Position numbers and translations under genes: made by a program
Shown here: in pieces, positions 1-4,868 of the stretch
Layout of the letters: every line of letters starts with the position of its first letter
How positions within the stretch are numbered: position 1 is the first letter of the stretch
The notes under the pieces: generated by a model
What the model saw: the letters and a program-made list of their open reading frames with translations, nothing else
Told to the model about the DNA's origin: nothing
Database searches by the model: none
Source of the DNA: an uncultured Clostridia bacterium
GTDB taxonomy: Bacteria; Bacillota; Clostridia; Oscillospirales; Acutalibacteraceae
Assembly (NCBI GenBank): GCA_946535695.1
Contig: CAMNDS010000064.1
Coordinates: 1-5,532, forward strand
Direction of reading: 5' to 3'
Length of the DNA: 5,532 nucleotides

Positions 1-837
1 TTCAAGCTGCAAATCAAGTTTTTCGTTTGAAATAAAAAAAGAATTTTTTGAATAGTTTTTTGCCATTTTTAAAATGAATTCAAGCCGTCTTTTGCGGTTT
101 TTTATCAATTCTATGCTGTCAAAACAAACTACGCCGTTCATCAGGCGCACCTGACGCAAAACAGTTGTGATAATATCGCTAAAATTAGACTCTGAATTTA
201 AGCATTTTTCGATATCAACAATAATCAAAGCTTTTGAAAGAATCGAAGCCGTTCTTTTAACTAAAGTTTTTTTGCCAATTCCTTTTTCTCCGTTTATAAT
301 AAAATAAATATTTTGCATACTGACTTTACAGACTTTACATAAATTTATGGCTTCGCTTTCGCGGATGATTTTTTCTTTCTTTTTTGTAGGAAAATAAACC
401 GAAAATTCACGTGAAGATATATCTGCTTTGCCGTTTGACATTACAAAATCAAATATATTTTTGTCTATTTTTTTATTTTTATCCAAAAACAGTGAAAAAG
501 CATTCAAAGATAAATTTTGGCTTAAATTAAAAAACTCAGATTTAGATTTATCTTTAAAAAAAATTTCCGAAACTTTGTCTATTGGATCAATATTTTGGCT
601 TTCAAGTTCGTTAAGAACCGAAATTAAAAAACAAATCCACGAATAATTATCGAATTTAAAAATGGTTCTAAGATATTCAAATGCACAAAATTCTTTGCCT
701 TTTTGAATTTCTTTGGTTATTTTTTCGTCATTTGTTATAAAATTTAAAACTGCCTTTTCTGTTTTATCTTTTTTACTATTTAATAATAATTTTATATTAT
801 CAATAATATCTTCGATATACTTTTCATAATTTTCCAT
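1..837 (-). CDS. AAA family ATPase, eCIS-type, N-terminal part (partial)
   Basis: The frame is open for 279 codons from ATG 837-835 to the left edge, so the C-terminus is missing. Residues about 45-120 form a helical region (LRTIFKFDNYSWICFLISVL, acidic residues, then a short 'FSLFLD' segment). This follows the pattern I know from the winged-helix N-terminus of ATPases in extracellular contractile injection system (eCIS) loci. A Walker A loop, GEKGIGKKT, lies at residues 183-191 and the following strand is ALIIVD (204-208). A Walker B-like strand, GVVCFDS (235-241), has Asp240 but Ser in place of the catalytic Glu. Such degenerate first modules usually precede a second, active AAA module, which would lie beyond the window. 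The start is one base after the stop of the upstream gene, with no clear ribosome site, which suggests translational coupling. The ATPase fold is well supported; the eCIS link rests on recalled similarity. A different two-module AAA protein is the main alternative. Confidence 0.75.
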   Translation of the reverse strand, partial: MENYEKYIEDIIDNIKLLLNSKKDKTEKAVLNFITNDEKITKEIQKGKEFCAFEYLRTIFKFDNYSWICFLISVLNELESQNIDPIDKVSEIFFKDKSKSEFFNLSQNLSLNAFSLFLDKNKKIDKNIFDFVMSNGKADISSREFSVYFPTKKKEKIIRESEAINLCKVCKVSMQNIYFIINGEKGIGKKTLVKRTASILSKALIIVDIEKCLNSESNFSDIITTVLRQVRLMNGVVCFDSIELIKNRKRRLEFILKMAKNYSKNSFFISNEKLDLQLE

Positions 838-838
838 A

Positions 839-1777
839 TCAGCACACTATCACAGCATTACTACAGTTGATGATTTTGCAACCCAATAAATTTAAAATGC
901 TTGCTGGAACATAAGTTACACCATCAATATTCAAAACAGGGTTTTCCATAATCGTTTGAACATCTTCTAGCTGTGCTTTATTACTGCCTTGTGCAATTTC
1001 TAAAATTTTATTGTTAAATTTGATAGCTATCGTAGAGTTATTATCCATATACTCAATTTCAGGGTTTACACCCGAAAAATTTGAAGCATCATTTAACGAA
1101 ATCAGTATATTTTCATCATAAATTATTGGATAATTATTTAGCTGTTTATCCTCTCGGAGTGAAACTACACTTTCGGGGTTGCAATTTGCGGATTTTTTGT
1201 ACTTATTGCCAAATTCTTCAGAAGATTTTTGCATAGAATCGTATTTGTTTTTATCATATTTATTTTTTTCACATGATTTATAGGTTTCAATTGCTTCGTT
1301 GAGTTTTGATACAGCAGGACTTTGCTCTGAATCGATCATTCCGTTTTTTAATAGAAGCGAAATTACCGCAATATCGGCTATATCGTAAGATTCTGAAGAT
1401 ATTGTATAATTTTTTGTTAAATATTTATACAATGATTCTAATTCCTTGGAAATTTCTTTTAATTTTTTTGGGTCGGTTGAACTAAATACTAATTTTGAAT
1501 CTTCACATAAGAGACCATAAATTTTGTATGAATTTTTTCCCTCTTCAGAACTTTCACTACTTTCATTCGATGTTTCTTTAATTTCATTAGATAAATTTGA
1601 ATCTTCAGATGAGGATAATGTTTGAATTAATTGCTTTTCCGTGCTTGAATTTTGCAAATCACTCAAAGCATACAAATTCAAATTTTTATTTTTTTGCGCT
1701 AAAAACAGCGAAATAATGATCGCGTATAAAAAGCCGTTCTTTAAAATTTTTGGATTAAAAAACACAAACACCACCAT
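839..1777 (-). CDS. Exported protein with C-terminal copper-amine-oxidase-like stalk domain
   Basis: This 312-residue protein is first gene of the leftward pair. The N-terminus has basic residues and a hydrophobic core (FLYAIIISLFLA, residues about 16-27), then a possible cleavage region near LNLYA. This reads as a signal peptide or signal anchor. Residues about 42-82 are a Ser/Glu/Asn-rich linker. Residues 83-200 are charged and mostly helical, with a small KNKYD tandem duplication. Residues about 217-311 match the copper amine oxidase N-terminal (stalk) pattern: PIIYDENILISLNDASNFSG, a strand-rich middle, then NPVLNIDGVTYVPASILNLL. That domain is common on the surface of Clostridia and is usually non-enzymatic. 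It stops at a terminal Cys straight after one domain. The chosen ATG overlaps an AGGATGG string, so a GTG at 1765-1763, better spaced from it, is a real alternative start (308 residues). The partner is unknown; coupling to the ATPase gene hints at a shared task. Confidence 0.75.
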   Translation of the reverse strand: MVVFVFFNPKILKNGFLYAIIISLFLAQKNKNLNLYALSDLQNSSTEKQLIQTLSSSEDSNLSNEIKETSNESSESSEEGKNSYKIYGLLCEDSKLVFSSTDPKKLKEISKELESLYKYLTKNYTISSESYDIADIAVISLLLKNGMIDSEQSPAVSKLNEAIETYKSCEKNKYDKNKYDSMQKSSEEFGNKYKKSANCNPESVVSLREDKQLNNYPIIYDENILISLNDASNFSGVNPEIEYMDNNSTIAIKFNNKILEIAQGSNKAQLEDVQTIMENPVLNIDGVTYVPASILNLLGCKIINCSNAVIVC

Positions 1778-1794
1778 CCTAAACCAATACGTGA

Positions 1795-1823
1795 ATTGTA
1801 CATATATAGGCTAATTAAAACAA
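1795..1823 (-). promoter_or_regulatory. Candidate promoter for the leftward operon
   Basis: On the minus strand TTGTTT (1823-1818) is separated by 17 bases from TACAAT (1800-1795), which lies 17 bases before the ATG at 1777. The spacing is ideal and the -10 box differs from TATAAT at one base. A consensus TTGACA at 1836-1831 on the same strand has no well-spaced -10 box. This is a by-eye match. Confidence 0.45.
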
Positions 1824-1837
1824 TTAATTTTGTCAAC

Positions 1838-1854
1838 AGTTACTAAAAGTAACT
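1838..1854. promoter_or_regulatory. Operator-like perfect inverted repeat between divergent genes
   Basis: AGTTACT (1838-1844), AAA, AGTAACT (1848-1854) is a perfect 7-base dyad with a 3-base spacer. It lies between the two divergent genes, just downstream of a TTGTCA box on the plus strand (1830-1835). With an 18-base spacer that box would pair with TATTTT (1854-1859), placing the dyad inside the promoter spacer. This geometry fits a dimeric repressor site controlling 1916-2686 and perhaps both directions. It is too short for a transcription terminator and has no T tract. The regulator is unknown and no regulator gene is visible in the window. Confidence 0.45.
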
Positions 1855-1915
1855 ATTTTAAATTTAGTAAATAATATGATTTTAGATATATTTCCAATCT
1901 TTTTAGGAGCAAATT

Positions 1916-2686
1916 ATGTCCAATTGTGGATTTTATGAGCGATTTAAAGAATCAATAATTGTGAATACGAAGCGAGTTTATGATTCGTGTGCCACAAAAG
2001 ATTATATTGAAAATTTGAGATGTTATTTTACTGAATCTTCTCAAAGTATAATTGAACAATCTGTGAGTATTAAAGCCAAAACTGCTTCAATTATAGGTGT
2101 TGAGATTAAAATTGAACCAATTTCGTTTCGTCGTGGTTTTTTTTCGATAGAACAAAATTTTTATTTTGATATAGGAATTGAAGCATTGTTAGTAAAAACC
2201 AGCAACAATTTGAATGCTCTTTGTATATTTTCAAAAAATATGACAATGTTCGGCAGCGAAAGTAGTGCAAAAATTTATAGTTCAGATAAAAATCTTGCCG
2301 ATCAAAATCAAAGTAATATTCCAAAAGCTATTGTGCAGGTTTCCAATCCAATAATTTTAAGTTCAAGCTTGAATGATGTGACTTATGCCGAAGACTTGGG
2401 AAAAGTCCCAATAATTCCGGAAGAAATAATAAACTACTTTGAGGGAAGTTTTGTTTATTTAAATGTTTCAAAATATGTTAGTATTACTATGGGACTTTTT
2501 GCTATAACTCATATTGAACGCGAAGTTCAGATGTTAATTCCTTCGTATGACTTTGGTCGGCCCGTAAAAGAATGCAACAATGGAATAAATTCACGTGAAG
2601 AATTTGATAATATGAATTTCCCTCTTGATAATTTTTTTCCGCCGAGCGGCTCATTTTGTGTTTCTTCAGTTAAAAAGAATATTTAA
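1916..2686 (+). CDS. Conserved Clostridia-type hypothetical protein
   Basis: This 256-residue protein starts at an ATG with AGGAG at 1904-1908. I recognise its pattern, from memory, as an uncharacterised family common in Oscillospiraceae and related Clostridia, though I know no symbol or function. The conserved marks are RVYDSCATKDYIENLR (residues 20-35), EPISFRRGFFSIEQNFYF (67-84), a MFGSES...KIYSS segment in the middle, REVQMLIPSYDF (202-213), and a tail with FPLDNFFPP (235-243). It has no signal peptide and no membrane segment, and looks strand-rich. Relatives I recall have more cysteines, including a Cys-rich stretch in the middle; this one has few, so it may have lost a metal-binding or cross-linking feature. 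It stands alone: it is divergent from the left operon and followed by a hairpin region, so it is probably monocistronic. Confidence is high that it is a real gene and low on any role. Confidence 0.8.
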   Translation: MSNCGFYERFKESIIVNTKRVYDSCATKDYIENLRCYFTESSQSIIEQSVSIKAKTASIIGVEIKIEPISFRRGFFSIEQNFYFDIGIEALLVKTSNNLNALCIFSKNMTMFGSESSAKIYSSDKNLADQNQSNIPKAIVQVSNPIILSSSLNDVTYAEDLGKVPIIPEEIINYFEGSFVYLNVSKYVSITMGLFAITHIEREVQMLIPSYDFGRPVKECNNGINSREEFDNMNFPLDNFFPPSGSFCVSSVKKNI

Positions 2687-2698
2687 AACAATAAATCT

Positions 2699-2727
2699 CT
2701 TCCGAAACTTAAAAATTAGATCGGAAG
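2699..2727 (+). terminator. Hairpin after the conserved hypothetical gene
   Basis: CTTCCGA (2699-2705) and TCGGAAG (2721-2727) form a perfect 7-base-pair stem with a 15-base loop, 12 bases after the stop at 2686. No T tract follows at once; the nearest T run begins at 2756, after a second GC-rich element. It could be the first part of a composite terminator or an mRNA 3'-end stabiliser. Confidence 0.4.
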
Positions 2728-2733
2728 TGCTCT

Positions 2734-2771
2734 ATCCGACGGCGCCGGAGGCTGCTTTTTCTTATTTTTTT
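2734..2771 (+). terminator. GC-rich element with T tract, probable terminator and motif copy 1
   Basis: An 18-base GC-rich block (2734-2751) contains TCCG (2735-2738), a 7-base loop and CGGA (2746-2749), with an alternative self-complementary CGGCGCCG inside it. It is followed by TTTTT at 2756-2760 and TTTTTTT at 2765-2771. A GC-rich dyad before T runs, at the end of a gene and just before a new promoter, fits a rho-independent terminator, though the stem is short. The same block recurs in inverted orientation at 4591-4608 with 16 of 18 matching bases. Confidence 0.5.
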
Positions 2772-2792
2772 GTCTATTTTTTTATTTTTACC

Positions 2793-2821
2793 TTGACAAA
2801 TTGATTTTTATGCTTTATGAT
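2793..2821 (+). promoter_or_regulatory. Strong sigma-70/sigma-A-type promoter
   Basis: TTGACA (2793-2798), a 17-base spacer and TATGAT (2816-2821) give a perfect -35 box, ideal spacing and a -10 box one base from consensus. It lies 55 bases upstream of the ATG at 2877 and just after the preceding terminator-like region. It is the best promoter in the window and probably drives 2877-3539 and perhaps 3646-4299. Confidence 0.75.
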
Positions 2822-2876
2822 AAAATAAACAGTAAGTTTGTACTGTAATTTCAGTAATTTCAGAGGAGTGAATTCT

Positions 2877-3539
2877 ATGAAGAAATTTAGAAGGAAGAAG
2901 TTAGCTTTTGCATTTGCATGTGCATCAATTTTTGGTTGTAAAACTCAGGCGGATCAAAATATTAAAACCGAGCAATCCCTTGCGGCAGTAGGGGGGGTGG
3001 CGACTTTTTGCAATGATAAGCCAGTTCAAGGACTTAGTAAAAACCAAAAATTAGCAATAACTACTATCGCGTCTCTTGTTGGTATTATCGCAATTGGTTT
3101 TGCAGTTTGGGGTGTAAAAAAGCATCTAGAAGTTAAAAATCAGAATATAAAAATAATTGAAAAACAAAGTGGATTGCACAAGGAACATATAGATAGATTG
3201 ATTGGTTTCATTAAAAGTGAGGATAATAGCTTCTTGGATAATATTAGTTCAGTTTGTGGTCCGGATGGGAAGGTGTATGAAAAAAAAGGCTTAGATGAAG
3301 AAGTAATTAAGGAAGTAGGTATTTCTTGGGTAGAAAGGTTTTTTGATGATTTACGTTTTAAGTCAAAAATTTATAAAATAAAATCAGAAAGTGAAGGTAG
3401 ATGTTTGGTTTATACAAATGAAACAAGTTGGGTTCGTTTTACTTTTTTTTCTTCCTATAATGAATATCTTACCAAAACTGGTGATGGGTTCAGAATCGAA
3501 AACGACAAAGGCTGGGTTATTTCTTATCAAATTCGCTAA
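2877..3539 (+). CDS. Exported or membrane-anchored protein of unknown function
   Basis: I choose ATG 2877 (220 residues) because GAGGAG lies just upstream; an in-frame ATG at 2838 would put a basic secretion signal inside the protein and has no clear ribosome site. Residues 1-8 are strongly basic (MKKFRRKK), then comes LAFAFACASIFG. Cys21 in SIFGC loosely fits a lipobox; cleavage after TQA (residue 25) is the signal peptidase I alternative. A second hydrophobic segment spans about 59-80 (LAITTIASLVGIIAIGFAVW), so the protein is probably anchored with its C-terminal part on one side of the membrane. Residues 85-150 are charged and helical. Residues 150-220 alternate aromatic and polar residues and look like a small strand-rich domain (RCLVYTNETSWVRFTFF). 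I do not recognise a family. Codons for residues 38-41 lie over a G7 run (2991-2997) that could slip. The gene is followed 106 bases later by 3646-4299, with no terminator seen between. Confidence 0.75.
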   Translation: MKKFRRKKLAFAFACASIFGCKTQADQNIKTEQSLAAVGGVATFCNDKPVQGLSKNQKLAITTIASLVGIIAIGFAVWGVKKHLEVKNQNIKIIEKQSGLHKEHIDRLIGFIKSEDNSFLDNISSVCGPDGKVYEKKGLDEEVIKEVGISWVERFFDDLRFKSKIYKIKSESEGRCLVYTNETSWVRFTFFSSYNEYLTKTGDGFRIENDKGWVISYQIR

Positions 3540-3580
3540 ATAGAATAGATTTTTCAAAATTAGTATTTGGTATTTAAAAA

Positions 3581-3646
3581 ATGGAGCCATGGCCAAATCT
3601 TTTAGGCGGGGTTTTGACTTACAAGGTAGTCAACGGAGGTATATAA
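3581..3646 (+). CDS. Possible 21-residue leader peptide overlapping the next start
   Basis: An ATG at 3581 opens a 21-codon frame (MEPWPNLLGGVLTYKVV, then NGGI) whose TAA (3644-3646) shares one base with the ATG of the next gene, as TAATG. Such an overlap is typical of translational coupling. There is no good ribosome site before 3581, and a second frame from ATG 3589 also reads into the next gene, so this may be chance. A 6-base-pair hairpin, TTGACT (3614-3619) with AGTCAA (3628-3633), sits just before the ribosome site of the next gene. Confidence 0.2.
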   Translation: MEPWPNLLGGVLTYKVVNGGI

Positions 3647-4299
3647 TGAAGGAAATATTTGAAAAGTTAATAAAAAATTTATATTTAAAAATAATGTATG
3701 CTAATTTTGAAAAAACTAAAATTTCGGATTTTAATTTTGAATTCAAAAACGAAGCTGTTTGTTATACCGTAGAATACGTATCACCTTGCGTGTCTCTTAA
3801 AAAAGGAGGTAATAAACTTTGTGAGTGGCTATTGGATGAAAATGCTTCTAATAAATACATCGAAGATATTATTTCTGATTTTTCAAATGTAATAATCAAC
3901 AAAAAACCCGAAATTCAAAAAAGAGAAGCAAAGGTAAACGACCAGAAAGAAATAAGTATCGATAAAATGGCAGATAAATTACTGCATTTTTTTCCTGATT
4001 TAAGAGCAAAATATGACCCAATTGAAAAAATTTCCGAAAAAATTTCTTTTTTTAGCAGTAATATCTTGCCTGAGATCAATAAAATGATTACCAAAAAAAA
4101 AGAAGAAAATAAAATAGAAAGAATGTTTAAAAATCTTTGCAATGATTACGTTTTTGGAGACCTCCAAACCCGATGTATGATTACTATGCTATTTTTTAGA
4201 GGAATTGAAGGCAAAGAATCCAGAAAAAAAATAAGACATTTGCTGCCAAATTATATAAAAAAAACTTGGGACGCAACTTTAAGAGTAAAGCGCTATTAG
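3646..4299 (+). CDS. Hypothetical protein with DUF7674-like C-terminal half
   Basis: I choose ATG 3646 (217 residues) because GGAGGT at 3635-3640 is ideally spaced; the in-frame ATG at 3589 adds 19 residues but has only a weak site. Residues 1-80 look like a small alpha/beta domain with two or three cysteines (EAVCYTVEYVSPCVSL), which I do not recognise. Residues 80-102 are a charged linker. Residues 103-217 are all-helical, with MADKLLHFFPDLRAKYD, an acidic and lysine-rich middle, YVFGDLQTRCMITMLFF (Gly-Asp at 171-172) and a final KTWDATLR. This order resembles the DUF7674 family, of unknown function, from memory. There is no export signal, so it is probably cytoplasmic. It follows the exported protein gene in the same direction. 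A role as partner or protective protein for that neighbour is possible but unproved. Confidence 0.65.
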   Translation: MKEIFEKLIKNLYLKIMYANFEKTKISDFNFEFKNEAVCYTVEYVSPCVSLKKGGNKLCEWLLDENASNKYIEDIISDFSNVIINKKPEIQKREAKVNDQKEISIDKMADKLLHFFPDLRAKYDPIEKISEKISFFSSNILPEINKMITKKKEENKIERMFKNLCNDYVFGDLQTRCMITMLFFRGIEGKESRKKIRHLLPNYIKKTWDATLRVKRY

Positions 4300-4443
4300 T
4301 AACAAAATAGGGTTGTGCACTAAAATGGTTTAGGAGAGAGTTCAAGAAGATTAACTAACAAAATGAATGAGTGCGAAAAATGGCATTGTAAAAATAAGAT
4401 AGAAATAGTAAAAATGAGAAGTGGAAAATAAAATTTCCGAAAT

Positions 4444-4584
4444 ATGGACGAACAGAGAGAACAAAAAACGGATTTCACAGAAGAAAGCAAAGATACAAGT
4501 TTAAAAATTGCGGTCGTAATTGCACCGGATGGAAAAAAGACTATCCGATCATATGAAGATAAGGAAATAAAATATTATTTATAG
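4444..4584 (+). CDS. Candidate small protein, 46 residues
   Basis: The frame from ATG 4444 to TAG 4582-4584 encodes a 46-residue acidic-then-basic peptide. Its second half (SLKIAVVIAPDGKKTIRSYE) looks protein-like, with a beta strand, a tight turn at PDGK and another strand. The stop lies two bases before a strong hairpin, as expected for a gene end. Against it, no Shine-Dalgarno sequence precedes the ATG and the preceding bases contain stops in this frame. It could equally be the tail of a decayed larger gene. Confidence 0.3.
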   Translation: MDEQREQKTDFTEESKDTSLKIAVVIAPDGKKTIRSYEDKEIKYYL

Positions 4585-4586
4585 AT

Positions 4587-4614
4587 ATTCCCTCCGGCGA
4601 CGACGGATGGGAAT
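4587..4614 (+). terminator. GC-rich hairpin, motif copy 2 (inverted), possible terminator
   Basis: ATTCCC (4587-4592) pairs with GGGAAT (4609-4614) and TCCG (4593-4596) with CGGA (4604-4607), around a 7-base loop with one bulged T at 4608. This gives a 10-base-pair stem, the strongest hairpin noticed in the window. Only a weak T run (4622-4626) follows, so termination is plausible but not certain. The core 4591-4608 is the reverse complement, at 16 of 18 positions, of 2734-2751. Confidence 0.55.
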
Positions 4615-4737
4615 GTATACATTTTTGTAATATCAACAAACTGTTAACTCAATTTATATCTTTTAGACAGCTTCTAACTATTTTCTGTTATTTTTGCATC
4701 GTGTTTCTTTTGGTTCTACGCAGTTGTAGTAATACAA

Positions 4738-4766
4738 TTGACTTTCTCAAATTTGAAGTATATATA
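4738..4766 (+). promoter_or_regulatory. Promoter for the glycosyltransferase gene
   Basis: TTGACT (4738-4743), 17 bases and TATATA (4761-4766) form a near-consensus promoter. Further TA-rich hexamers up to 4778 give alternative -10 boxes. It lies about 100 bases upstream of the start at 4869, leaving a leader of roughly 95 bases that includes a five-codon frame with its own ribosome site. Confidence 0.55.
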
Positions 4767-4800
4767 TTATACATAATGATTATATAGGTGGTGATTATTT

Positions 4801-4818
4801 ATGTGCATTATATACTAG
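4801..4818 (+). CDS. Possible five-codon leader peptide (MCIIY)
   Basis: AGGTGGTG (4786-4793) precedes ATG 4801, which is followed by four codons and TAG (4816-4818). The initiation region 4788-4803 closely resembles that of the following gene (4858-4871): both read GGTGATT, then a T-rich spacer and ATG. It may be a duplicated initiation site or a real leader peptide affecting translation 50 bases downstream. Confidence 0.25.
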   Translation: MCIIY

Positions 4819-4868
4819 CAAGCGCAATTGACGTCCGCACACAAAATTTACTTTAGAGGTGATTTTTT

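Larger units (their letters stand above)
4300..4868. other. 569-base stretch without a clear gene
   Basis: The first 280 bases are purine-rich on the plus strand and contain several short frames: 4363-4431 (22 codons), 4421-4504 (27 codons from GTG) and 4444-4584 (46 codons). None has a well-placed ribosome site. An AGGAG at 4332-4336 faces only a two-codon frame, or an ATG 26 bases away. The second half holds an inverted GC-rich hairpin, a promoter and a five-codon leader frame. A start-less frame from 4563 to a TAG near 4782 includes a hydrophobic run (LLTIFCYFCIVFLLVL) and may be the remnant of a membrane protein. Confidence 0.5.

Noticed and set aside
428..646. Plus-strand open frame of 72 codons.
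   Set aside because: It lies antisense within the ATPase gene, which has clear family motifs; the peptide is low-complexity.
2106..2324. Minus-strand open frame of 72 codons.
   Set aside because: It lies antisense within the well-supported gene 1916-2686 and has no ribosome site.
2719..2728. AGATCGGAAG resembles the start of a common sequencing adapter.
   Set aside because: The match ends after ten bases, the following sequence differs from the adapter, and the segment is one arm of a natural hairpin.
2838..2876. Upstream in-frame ATG for the exported-protein gene.
   Set aside because: It lies close to the promoter, has no good ribosome site, and would bury the secretion signal; ATG 2877 has GAGGAG.
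3384..3596. Minus-strand open frame of 70 codons over the end of the exported-protein gene.
   Set aside because: It is an antisense shadow with no family pattern or promoter.
3915..4142. Minus-strand frame of 75 codons with hydrophobic residues.
   Set aside because: The hydrophobicity follows from the Lys/Glu-rich codons on the opposite strand; it is a shadow of the DUF7674-like gene.
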